DNA of 64,000 nt. It comes from Luteithermobacter gelatinilyticus. Lineage in GTDB: Bacteria; Pseudomonadota; Alphaproteobacteria; Sphingomonadales; Emcibacteraceae. The stretch lies in contig NZ_CP040517.1 of assembly GCF_005849285.1 (NCBI RefSeq), forward strand, positions 2,734,501-2,798,500. The letters are read 5' to 3'. Below are positions 56,377-64,000 of this stretch, one piece after another. Both the position numbers and the translations under genes were made by a program. The notes under the pieces were generated by a model. That model ran no database searches and had not been told where the DNA came from. It saw only the letters and a program-made list of their open reading frames with translations. Each line of letters begins with the position of its first letter. The stretch's first letter is position 1.

Positions 56377-58575
56377 TTAAAAAAAACTGATGGGGTCGAT
56401 GTCGACCTGCACTCTCACCCCCCCGTCCAGGCGCGTGGAAAAAAGCCAGTTTTTTAACACGTTCTGTATATTTACCGTTTTTCCAGCCTTGACAAGGAAA
56501 CGATACCGGTGTCGTCCCCTGAGATAGCTCAGTGGCGCGGGGGCCGGTCCCAGAATCATCACATCCCCACTCCGCGGCGCGCCCTGGGCCAAATGACGGG
56601 CCAAACGCAGCACCGCCTGATGATCCGTACCAGACAGAATCACGGCCGCCAGCCGACCGTAAGGCGGCATGCGCTGATGCTCCCGCTCTTCAGCTTCCTG
56701 TTCCAAAAACGCATTACGGTCCCCGGAAATTAGTGCCCGGATCACCGGATGGTCGGGCATATGGGTCTGAAACAGTACTTTTCCCGGCTTTTCCGCCCGT
56801 CCGGCGCGACCGGCCACCTGTTCCAGCTGCTGCCAGGTACGCTCTGCCGCCCGCGGATCACCGCCGGCAAGGCCGAGATCCGCATCCACCACCCCCACCA
56901 GGGTAAGGTCAGGGAAATGATACCCTTTAGTGACAATCTGCGTGCCGATGATCACATCCACCTCGTGGCGGGCAATGCTTTCGACCATCTCGCGAATCTC
57001 GCCGGGTCCGGCCAATTCATCACTGGCCATGACGGTAAGACGGGCCTCGGGAAACAGTCCGTGAACCTCTTCCGCCACCCGTTCCACCCCCGGCCCCCAG
57101 GGAATCAGCCTGTCTTCCGCCCCACAGGCCGGACAGTTTCTAGGGCGGTGCTGAGAATACCCACAATGATGGCATTGCAGCCGCCCCTGTTTTTTATGTT
57201 CCACCAGCCACGCCGAACAATGTGGGCAGTCCAGCCGATGCCCACAAGCCCGGCACAGGGTCAGCGGTGCATATCCCCGGCGGTTGAGATAAAGCAGCAC
57301 CTGCTCGCCGCGCTTCAACGTTTCCGCCACCGCCTCACGCAGTGGAGCGGACAGCCATTCACCCCGGGCCGGCGGATGGGCCCGCATATCAATAGCCGTC
57401 ATATCCGGCAGTTCGGCCACACCATGCCTTTCCCCCAGATACAGCCAGTCATATTTGCCGCTTTCCGCATTGACCAGAGTTTCCAGCGACGGGGTGGCGG
57501 AGGCAAGAATGACCGGGCAAGCCGCCTGATGGGCACGGACCACGGCCATGTCCCGCCCATGATACATGACCCCATCCTCCTGTTTGTAGGTGGGCGAATG
57601 CTCTTCATCCACCACCACAAGCATCAGATTCTGGAACGGCAGGAACAGTGCCGAACGAGCCCCCACCACCACCCGGGCCTGACCGCGGATCACCGCCCAC
57701 CAGGCCCGGCGCCGCTGGGCCGGCGTAAGGCCCGAATGCCAGACCACCGGCGCCACCCCGAACCTGTCCCGAAACCGGTCCAGCCATTGAGCCGTGAGCG
57801 CAATTTCAGGCACCAGGACCAAGACCTGACTCGGGGAATCCTTATTTTTTTGCTGCAACGCCTCGTGAATGGCCTCGAAATAGACTTCCGTCTTGCCCGC
57901 GCCGGTCACCCCCTCCAGCAGACTGGCCCTGAAGCGGTGCGCGCGAACCAGGTCCCGGAAATGTCGGGCGGCTTCGGCCTGTTCGCGGGACAGAACCGGT
58001 GCCGTCAGACGGAGATCCGGTTCCGGAAAGGGGGCATCGCCGGCCACTTCCACCGGCTGCAACTGTCCCGCCTCGCGCATCCCCCGCAGTGTCCCTTCCC
58101 CCACGCCGGCCAGCTCGGCCCAGTCCTTCAGCGACAAGGCCATGTCCCCCAGGGCCGCCGCCCAGACCTTGCGTCGCGCCGGGGTAAGCTCGTCCGGATT
58201 GTCCACCGCCAACCTATATAAAGTGCGCATTTTGGGAGTCTGAAACGCCCGTGGCACAGAAATTGCCATTTTCAGCACCGCCCCCGGCGGCGAAAGGGTA
58301 TAGGCCGCCACCCAGTCAATAAATGTCAACAGACTTTCAGGCAACGCCGGCAGCTCAAAACGCCCCAGCACCTGTTTCAGTTTATTTTCCGGCACCTCCG
58401 ACGGCGGCGGATCCAGCGCCCACACCACCCCTTGCAGAATGCGTCCCGACAGCGGAACGGAAACAAAATCCCCCCGTCGCAGCGGCATCTCTGCGGGGGC
58501 CAGATAATCCAGTACTCCCTGCAGGGGCAGCGGCAGCAGAACCTGGAGTCGTCGTGCGGGAAAAAGACCGGTCAC
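56377..58575 (-). CDS. priA: primosomal replication helicase PriA
   Basis: It restarts stalled replication forks. At 732 residues it has the full domain set. An N-terminal DNA-binding domain (LLPLPLQGVLDYLAP) precedes helicase motif I GVTGAGKTEVYF and the DEEH box (VVVDEEHSPTYKQEDG). Zinc-binding cysteines follow (CRACGHRLDCPHCSAW, QCHHCGYSQH, CPACG), and the C-terminal helicase lobe includes QVAGRAGRAEKPG. The start is a GTG at 58575. It lies upstream of the atp operon on the same strand, a common alphaproteobacterial order. Confidence 0.95.
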   Translation of the reverse strand: MTGLFPARRLQVLLPLPLQGVLDYLAPAEMPLRRGDFVSVPLSGRILQGVVWALDPPPSEVPENKLKQVLGRFELPALPESLLTFIDWVAAYTLSPPGAVLKMAISVPRAFQTPKMRTLYRLAVDNPDELTPARRKVWAAALGDMALSLKDWAELAGVGEGTLRGMREAGQLQPVEVAGDAPFPEPDLRLTAPVLSREQAEAARHFRDLVRAHRFRASLLEGVTGAGKTEVYFEAIHEALQQKNKDSPSQVLVLVPEIALTAQWLDRFRDRFGVAPVVWHSGLTPAQRRRAWWAVIRGQARVVVGARSALFLPFQNLMLVVVDEEHSPTYKQEDGVMYHGRDMAVVRAHQAACPVILASATPSLETLVNAESGKYDWLYLGERHGVAELPDMTAIDMRAHPPARGEWLSAPLREAVAETLKRGEQVLLYLNRRGYAPLTLCRACGHRLDCPHCSAWLVEHKKQGRLQCHHCGYSQHRPRNCPACGAEDRLIPWGPGVERVAEEVHGLFPEARLTVMASDELAGPGEIREMVESIARHEVDVIIGTQIVTKGYHFPDLTLVGVVDADLGLAGGDPRAAERTWQQLEQVAGRAGRAEKPGKVLFQTHMPDHPVIRALISGDRNAFLEQEAEEREHQRMPPYGRLAAVILSGTDHQAVLRLARHLAQGAPRSGDVMILGPAPAPLSYLRGRHRYRFLVKAGKTVNIQNVLKNWLFSTRLDGGVRVQVDIDPISFF

Positions 58576-58801
58576 GGCATGTCGCTCATTAAAAGGTTAG
58601 GCCCAAAAGGTTAGCGCATATTTTTTGATCCCGCCCCGGGCGGTTTGCCCCACTATAGGATATTCTGTAAAATGGGCAATATCGGGCTTGCACTGAAATC
58701 CGTTTCGGGGTACCGAGTACCCACGATAATGCGCCGGAGAGTGTTTCAATTCCCCTTGGCAAGGATAGAAAGCCCTGGATTTTTGGAAAGGTACAAGAGA
58801 C

Positions 58802-59455
58802 ATGAAATTTTTCCTGGACACCGCAGAAATTGATGAAATCCGCACCCTGGCCGAAAGCGGTCTGGTGGACGGGGTTACGACAAACCCCTCTCTGATCATG
58901 AAATCGGGTCGGGATATTTTTGAGGTCACCCGTGAAATCTGCGAGCTGGTTGACGGCCCGGTCAGCGCCGAGGCGACCGCACTGGATTTCGACGGCATGA
59001 AACGGGAAGCCGACAAGCTTTACGCCATTGCCGACAATATCTGCCTCAAGGTGCCGCTCACCGTGGACGGGCTTAAGGCCTGTAAATATTTCACGTCCCA
59101 AGGCAAAATGGTCAATGTGACATTGTGTTTTTCCGCTTCCCAGGCGTTGCTGGCGGCCAAGGCCGGCGCCACCTTCATTTCACCCTTTATCGGCCGCCAT
59201 GACGATATTTCCCAGGACGGCATGGCGCTGATCGAGGATATTCGGGTAATTTACGACAATTATGATTTCCGCACCGAAATCTTGGTGGCCAGCGTACGCC
59301 ATCCCCTGCATGTGGTGGAAGCGGCACGGATCGGCGCCGACGTGGCGACCCTGCCGCCGGCAGTGATGCACAAGCTGTTCAAACATCCGCTGACTGATGT
59401 GGGGCTGGAAGCTTTCCTGAAGGATTGGGAAAAAACCGGCCAGAGCATCGCCTGA
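58802..59455 (+). CDS. fsa: fructose-6-phosphate aldolase / short transaldolase
   Basis: A 217-residue TalC/FsaA-type enzyme. The Schiff-base lysine is Lys83 (ICLKVPLT), [10 protein letters not shown] is at residues 22-31, and [23 protein letters not shown] is typical. The family contains both true transaldolases and F6P aldolases; sequence alone cannot decide. A ribosome site (GGAAAGG) precedes the ATG. It is divergent from priA and is followed by DUF484 and xerC. Confidence 0.92.
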   Translation: MKFFLDTAEIDEIRTLAESGLVDGVTTNPSLIMKSGRDIFEVTREICELVDGPVSAEATALDFDGMKREADKLYAIADNICLKVPLTVDGLKACKYFTSQGKMVNVTLCFSASQALLAAKAGATFISPFIGRHDDISQDGMALIEDIRVIYDNYDFRTEILVASVRHPLHVVEAARIGADVATLPPAVMHKLFKHPLTDVGLEAFLKDWEKTGQSIA

Positions 59456-59499
59456 CCCCGCTTCGCCCAAAAAGGTTTACGGCAAGAAAGGTTTATTAT

Positions 59500-60222
59500 A
59501 TGCCAGATGGTCTGAAACACCCCCAGGACGACCTTACCGCGACTCAGATCCGGGACTGGCTGCTGCGTCATCCTGACTTTCTGACCGGTTTCCTTATGGA
59601 CCATCCGCATCTTCTGGCCCAAATGAACTGGCTGGACAATCCCGGAGAGACGGGGGAGAATGTGGTGGATTTTCGGGGCGCTATCCTGAAACGGCTGCAA
59701 CAGGAAGTTCAGGAATTGCGGCAATTCCACGGGTCACTGATCACAGCCTCGCGCAATAACATGTCCACCCAGCTTCAAATCCATGATGCCGTGCTGGCGC
59801 TGCTGGACGCCGAAGATCTTGCCCATTTAAGCCACATCCTGACCCGGGACTGGCCACAGATCCTGAGCGTGGATGTAATTTCCCTGTGTTTTGAAGATGA
59901 CGGCAGCTCCCCGCTGCCGTCTTTGCCGGAACTGCGCCGCTTGCGCCCGGGTCGTGTCAATGAACTTCTGGGACAGGAAGACGCCACCCTGTTGCGCGAC
60001 AATATTCAGCCGGAAGAAGATGTCTTTGGCCCTGCCACCGGACTGATTCGGGCAGAGGCGCTGATCCGACTGACCCCTACGGCTCATACCCCGCCCGGCC
60101 TTCTTGCCTTTGGCAGCCGGGATGCGGATATGTTCACGCCCGGCCAGGGCACGGAACTTTTGCGGTTTCTTGAAGCCGTGTTCAGGAAATGCCTCATCAG
60201 ATGGATGACACAGACCGCCTAG
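59500..60222 (+). CDS. DUF484 family protein
   Basis: A 240-residue protein of the DUF484 family, which has a GAF-like fold and nearly always precedes xerC. The N-terminal motif IRDWLLRHPDFL is followed by a coiled segment (FRGAILKRLQQEVQELRQFH) and a GAF-like domain ending in LLAFGSRDADMFTPGQGTELLRFL. I start at the ATG at 59500; the frame back to 59425 overlaps fsa. Its last 34 bases overlap xerC, so translation is coupled. Confidence 0.88.
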   Translation: MPDGLKHPQDDLTATQIRDWLLRHPDFLTGFLMDHPHLLAQMNWLDNPGETGENVVDFRGAILKRLQQEVQELRQFHGSLITASRNNMSTQLQIHDAVLALLDAEDLAHLSHILTRDWPQILSVDVISLCFEDDGSSPLPSLPELRRLRPGRVNELLGQEDATLLRDNIQPEEDVFGPATGLIRAEALIRLTPTAHTPPGLLAFGSRDADMFTPGQGTELLRFLEAVFRKCLIRWMTQTA

Positions 60223-61160
60223 AGGACACACTTTCCCCCGCGCTGGCCCCTTTGGTACGGGGCTGGCAGGATCATCTGCGGGCCGAACGACGCCTGTCTT
60301 CTCATACCCTTGACGCCTATCTCAGGGATCTTGGTCAGTTTCTCGCCTTCTTGAACACCCATCTCGGCGGCTTCCCTGACAGAGCGGACCTTGCAACACT
60401 TGAGGTGCGGGACTTTCGGGCTTTTCTTGCGGAACGCCGCAACAGAGGTGTCTCTCCCACCAGTCTGGCCCGTAATTTAAGTGCGCTTCGGGCCTTTTTC
60501 AGCTATCTCAGGAAAAACAACATCCTGCAAAATGACGCCATCGCAGCCATTCGCTCTCCAAGACGGTCCAAGCGCCTGCCCCGCCCGCTGGGGGAGCAGG
60601 CCGCGCGCCAGACCCTTGAAACGGCCCGGGAGCACACGTCCCCTTCGCCCCGGGACTGGGTAGCGCATCGGGATGTGGCGGTGCTGACCCTGCTTTATGG
60701 CTGCGGCCTGCGTATTTCAGAAGCTTTGGACCTGGACGCGCAGGACTGGCCGACCAGGGACGACATGCTGCGTATCCGCGGCAAACGCGACAAGGAGCGG
60801 CTGGTACCGATTCTGCCGGTAGTGCGCCAGGCCGTGGAAGAGTATCGCACCCGCTGCCCTTTTCCTCTGCGGGAAGGACCACTGTTTCGAGGCGTGCGGG
60901 GCGGCCGTCTCAACGCCCGTAATATCCAACTGCTTCTCGCCCGGGTCCGTAGCGCCCTGGGCCTGCCGCCATCGGCCACGCCGCATGCGCTCAGGCATAG
61001 TTTTGCGACCCATCTGCTCACCGCCGGCGGCGATCTGCGCACCATCCAGGAACTGCTGGGCCATGTCAATCTCAGCACCACTCAGCAGTATACGGATGTG
61101 GACACCGCCTATCTCATGGACGTCTATAATCACACCCATCCGGGCGCTAAAAAAAATTAG
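60189..61160 (+). CDS. xerC: tyrosine recombinase XerC
   Basis: It resolves chromosome dimers at dif with XerD. The 323 residues comprise an N-terminal SAM-like core-binding domain (LRAERRLSSHTLDAYLRDLGQF) and a catalytic domain. The active residues lie in GLRISEALDLD (Arg), the Lys beta-hairpin GKRDKERLVP, HALRHSFATHLL (His and Arg), and LGHVNLSTTQQYT (His and the nucleophilic Tyr). It is a chromosomal XerC, not a phage integrase: full length, in fsa-DUF484-xerC order, with no att-like repeats seen. An ATG at 60201 is an alternative start. Confidence 0.94.
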   Translation: MPHQMDDTDRLEDTLSPALAPLVRGWQDHLRAERRLSSHTLDAYLRDLGQFLAFLNTHLGGFPDRADLATLEVRDFRAFLAERRNRGVSPTSLARNLSALRAFFSYLRKNNILQNDAIAAIRSPRRSKRLPRPLGEQAARQTLETAREHTSPSPRDWVAHRDVAVLTLLYGCGLRISEALDLDAQDWPTRDDMLRIRGKRDKERLVPILPVVRQAVEEYRTRCPFPLREGPLFRGVRGGRLNARNIQLLLARVRSALGLPPSATPHALRHSFATHLLTAGGDLRTIQELLGHVNLSTTQQYTDVDTAYLMDVYNHTHPGAKKN

Positions 61161-61288
61161 CACAAGATTGCATCAGCAAAAACAAAATGGAAATAAATTA
61201 AAATAACACTATAAAATTGTTATAATGATGTCTCTTATCGTTTTCTGAATTAATATTTCATTTATTTTCTTTTTATGAGTATTTACAA

Positions 61289-62896
61289 ATGCAACCTCTC
61301 TTTCCTGATTTGAAATCCGTTACTCCCACTTCCCTGCGTCAGGATCTGTTCGGCGGCATGACTGCTGCGATCGTGGCGCTTCCCTTGGCTCTGGCCTTTG
61401 GCGTGGCTTCAGGGCTTGGGCCCACGGCCGGCCTGTATGGCGCTATTGTGGTTGGTTTTTTTGCCGCGTTGTTCGGCGGTACGCCACAGCAAATTTCAGG
61501 CCCCACTGGCCCCCTAACCGTGGTCATAGCAGGACTTGCCGTCACCTATGGCCACAATCCAGATATGCTGTTCAGTATTGTTATGCTGGCCGGGATCATT
61601 CAGGCCTTGTTTGGCATCTTTCGGCTTGGCGCTTATGTGAATTACGTACCGCTGCCGGTGGTATCGGGCTTCATGTCGGGGATAGGCTGCATTATTATTA
61701 TCATGGAGCTTCTGCCGGTGCTCGGGGATTATTCCCCGCATCAGGGCATTCCAGACGCCATCCAGTCCTTGCCCCATGCCTTTGTTGCTGTGGATATCTC
61801 CTCCCTCACACTGGGCGCCCTGGCGCTTGGCATTACCCTGATCACTCCGCGCCGCCTCAGTCAGCTCATCCCCGCCTCCCTGCTTGCATTGGTGATCGGC
61901 ACCATCGTTGGGGCAACGCTTTTTCCAGAGCTTAAAACCATAGGCGAAATTTCCACCCGCCTGCCGGAACTGAAACGAATTGAGATAACATTCGCCGCAC
62001 TACCAGGCATGATCACCGGCGCCTTCATGCTGGCGCTACTGGCCTCCATTGACAGCCTGTTAACCTCCACAGTGGCAGATCGCATGACCCGGCGCAGTCA
62101 CCAGTCCGACCGGGAACTCATCGGTCAGGGAGTAGCCAACATGCTGGCCGGGCTGGTCGGCGGGTTGCCGGGGGCGGGCGCAACCATGCGCACCGTGGTC
62201 AACATCAAGGCCGGCGCGCAGAGCCGCCTGTCCGGCATAGTCCATGCGATTGTCCTGCTGCTGATCGTGGCCTTTGGCGCCGAACTTGCCGCCCATATTC
62301 CCCTGGCTGTGCTCGCCGGCATTCTGCTGAAAGTGGGGTTTGACATTATAGATTGGGATTTTATCCGGCGCCTTGGGATGTGGCCCCGGGATAAGATTTT
62401 CCTGATGAGTGCGGTGCTCGTCCTGACGGTGTTTTCTGATCTGGTAACCGCAATTGGTTTAGGCCTTATTCTCTCTCATATGATCTATTCCCGCCGCTTA
62501 GGTCGAAGCCAGTTGCAACAGATCCGGGCGTTTGAGGAAAGTCCCAATGAACCTACATATTTGGCTGATGTGGTTCAGGTAGAAACACCCTCCTCCGACC
62601 GTAAGGGCGTTACCCTGCATCTTTCCGGTCATCTCAGTTACGCTATCACCAAAGACCTGACCCGACTCATCAGTGAGGCGCTGGAACAGTATGACAAGCT
62701 CACATTGGATATGGAGGACGTCCTGTCCATGGACCTCAGCCTCGCTGTAACACTGGAAGAGATTCTACAAGCGGTGCCAGAAAAGCACCGGAGCCTTCAC
62801 CTACGCTTGCGCGAAGGGGAAACCCAGAAATTGCTCAATGTGATTGGCCTGTTCAAACACATCCCGGCAGAAAACTTGCATGTGATTGCCGCGTAG
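61289..62896 (+). CDS. SulP-family inorganic anion transporter with STAS domain
   Basis: A membrane transporter of 535 residues for sulfate, bicarbonate or similar anions. About 12 membrane segments cover residues 20-405, including AIVALPLALAFGVASGLGPTAGLYG and GGLPGAGATMRTVVNIKAG, both SLC26/SulP signatures. A C-terminal STAS domain (about residues 425-535, GVTLHLSGHLSYAITKDL) follows. No carbonic anhydrase gene is adjacent, so bicarbonate cannot be singled out. The 128 bases upstream are AT-rich with TATAAT at 61221-61226. Confidence 0.88.
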   Translation: MQPLFPDLKSVTPTSLRQDLFGGMTAAIVALPLALAFGVASGLGPTAGLYGAIVVGFFAALFGGTPQQISGPTGPLTVVIAGLAVTYGHNPDMLFSIVMLAGIIQALFGIFRLGAYVNYVPLPVVSGFMSGIGCIIIIMELLPVLGDYSPHQGIPDAIQSLPHAFVAVDISSLTLGALALGITLITPRRLSQLIPASLLALVIGTIVGATLFPELKTIGEISTRLPELKRIEITFAALPGMITGAFMLALLASIDSLLTSTVADRMTRRSHQSDRELIGQGVANMLAGLVGGLPGAGATMRTVVNIKAGAQSRLSGIVHAIVLLLIVAFGAELAAHIPLAVLAGILLKVGFDIIDWDFIRRLGMWPRDKIFLMSAVLVLTVFSDLVTAIGLGLILSHMIYSRRLGRSQLQQIRAFEESPNEPTYLADVVQVETPSSDRKGVTLHLSGHLSYAITKDLTRLISEALEQYDKLTLDMEDVLSMDLSLAVTLEEILQAVPEKHRSLHLRLREGETQKLLNVIGLFKHIPAENLHVIAA

Positions 62897-62924
62897 GGAT
62901 AACGGAAACATCTTTTTACATAAC

Positions 62925-62958
62925 ATAAAAAAACGGCCCGCGCGGGGCCGTTTCCATT
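62925..62958. terminator. bidirectional terminator between sulP and lpdA
   Basis: AAACGGCCC (62931-62939) pairs with GGGCCGTTT (62945-62953) around a 5-base loop. An A-run on the left provides seven T on the minus strand for lpdA, and the T-rich right side serves the convergent sulP gene. Confidence 0.88.
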
Positions 62959-62982
62959 TTCATAAAACCGTTAGGCCCCCCC

Positions 62983-64000
62983 TCACATATGAATCGGGCG
63001 TCCTTCGGTGGCCATGGCGGCTTCGCGCACTGCTTCGGTTTCCGTCGGGTGCGCGTGGGACGTATAGGCCACATCTTCGGCCGTGAGCCCCTTTTCGACG
63101 GCCAGCGCCAGTTCGGCAATCATATTGCCCGCATCCGCGCCGATAATATGTGCGCCGAGAATCTTGTCGCTCGCCTTATCGGTCAGGATTTTCACAAACC
63201 CGTCCGTTTGCAGGTTGGATTTGGCGCGGCTGTTGGCGGTAAAGGGGAATTTGCCCACCGCATAGTCCACACCCGCCGTTTTCAGCTGTTCCTCGGTTTT
63301 GCCCACGGCGGCCACTTCCGGCATGGTGTAGATCACGCTGGGGATGGCGTCATAATTCACATGCCCAGCATACCCCGCAATGATTTCCGCCACGGCCATG
63401 CCTTCGTCCTCGGCCTTGTGGGCCAGCATGGCCCCGCGCACCACATCGCCAATGGCGTAAATACCCTGCACGCTGGTACGGAAATGATCATCAATCTCCA
63501 CCCGGCCGCGATCGTCCAGCTTGACCCCGACGTCTTCGAGTCCGAGCCCGTTGGTATAGGGCCGCCGCCCGACGGACACCAGCACCACGTCACATTTGAT
63601 CTTTTCCGCCTCTCCGCCCTTGGCCGGTTCCACCGTTACGGTCACCGCCGTTTTGGTTTTCTTCACCTCGGTCACCTTGCTGGAGGTCTTGATGGTCATG
63701 CCCTGTTTTTTCAGGATCCGCTGGAAGGTTTTGGATACCTCCCCATCCATTTCCGGGGTGATACGATCCATATATTCCACCACCGTAACCTCGGCGCCCA
63801 GCCGCCTCCAGACAGACCCCAGCTCCAGCCCGATCACACCGCCGCCAATCACCACCAGGTGTTTCGGCACCTTGGGCAGTTCCAGTGCGCCGGTTGAGGA
63901 GACGATCTGCTTCTCATCAATCTCGATACCTGGGAGACTCGCCACATCGGAACCGGTGGCAATGATGATATTTTTGGCTTCCAGGGTTTTCTCCCCGCCA
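62983..64000 (-). CDS. lpdA: dihydrolipoyl dehydrogenase (E3), N-terminal part outside the window
   Basis: The FAD/NAD flavoprotein that reoxidises dihydrolipoamide in 2-oxoacid dehydrogenase complexes. The gene runs off the right edge; the reading frame is open to 64000 and the first visible residues include [15 protein letters not shown]. The NAD-binding motif [16 protein letters not shown] and the FAD-binding IYAIGDVV are present. The C-terminal dimer domain has the catalytic [10 protein letters not shown] (His and Glu). The redox disulfide lies outside the window. Several E3 paralogues usually exist, so the partner complex is uncertain. Confidence 0.93.
   Translation of the reverse strand, partial: GGEKTLEAKNIIIATGSDVASLPGIEIDEKQIVSSTGALELPKVPKHLVVIGGGVIGLELGSVWRRLGAEVTVVEYMDRITPEMDGEVSKTFQRILKKQGMTIKTSSKVTEVKKTKTAVTVTVEPAKGGEAEKIKCDVVLVSVGRRPYTNGLGLEDVGVKLDDRGRVEIDDHFRTSVQGIYAIGDVVRGAMLAHKAEDEGMAVAEIIAGYAGHVNYDAIPSVIYTMPEVAAVGKTEEQLKTAGVDYAVGKFPFTANSRAKSNLQTDGFVKILTDKASDKILGAHIIGADAGNMIAELALAVEKGLTAEDVAYTSHAHPTETEAVREAAMATEGRPIHM

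Noticed and set aside
60189-61160. XerC as the integrase of a mobile island
   Set aside because: Core gene order, full-length XerC features and absence of flanking att-like repeats or tRNA.

Overview
The window is a chromosomal stretch from an alphaproteobacterium with moderately high GC. The evidence is gene content and order: ftsEX-ydcF-plsC, a DUF3426 zinc-ribbon protein next to cpdR, a lysA-DUF4175 cluster, metX-metW, hisC-tyrA, proB-proA-nadD-rsfS-rlmH, an atpHAGDC operon beside priA, and fsa-DUF484-xerC. Polyhydroxybutyrate genes, an FNR-type oxygen sensor, a PEP-CTERM surface protein and TonB receptors suggest a free-living, probably aquatic, facultatively microaerobic organism. I cannot name the genus; something near Emcibacterales, Kordiimonadales or Sneathiellales is a guess from gene order.

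Layout. 0-2.9 kb: end of a thiolase and phaB, closed by a very strong hairpin, then a methyltransferase. 2.9-7.6 kb: alpha/beta hydrolase, TonB receptor and AraC-type regulator, all on the minus strand. 7.9-10.2 kb: NfeD protease plus slipin. 10.3-14.3 kb: metX-metW and hisC-tyrA. 14.5-18.7 kb: DUF2125, plsC, ydcF, ftsX, ftsE. 18.9-24.0 kb: DUF3426, cpdR, DUF4175, lysA and a small lipoprotein. 24.2-27.8 kb: VOC protein, PEP-CTERM protein with a sigma-54 promoter, argH, tlpA. 28-31.9 kb: zinc-type TonB receptor with a Zur-like box, a universal stress protein with a perfect FNR box, and an FNR regulator. 32-43 kb: rplU-rpmA-obg-proBA-nadD-rsfS-rlmH-gpmI-envC-ctpA. 43-51 kb: accessory and small-regulator genes (yibQ-like, a frameshifted GST, rppH, two paralogous membrane proteins, HxlR/GFA, DUF2461, VOC, SRPBCC/ArsR) and a repeat-rich gap. 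51-64 kb: atp operon, priA, fsa, DUF484, xerC, a SulP transporter and the 3' part of lpdA.

Most genes are ordinary core metabolism, cell division and translation. The unusual signals lie between genes. First, a family of 38-44 bp palindromes bounded by TA is scattered through the window; in four of seven copies the terminal TAG is the stop codon of the neighbouring gene. Second, there are three well-formed regulatory sites whose class fits the adjacent gene: Zur with the zinc receptor, FNR with the stress protein beside an FNR gene, and sigma-54 with the PEP-CTERM gene. Third, short tandem repeats and homopolymer tracts sit at gene ends or inside genes, one of which breaks a glutathione S-transferase gene. 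I found no CRISPR array, tRNA, rRNA, complete insertion sequence, prophage or recognisable defence system.
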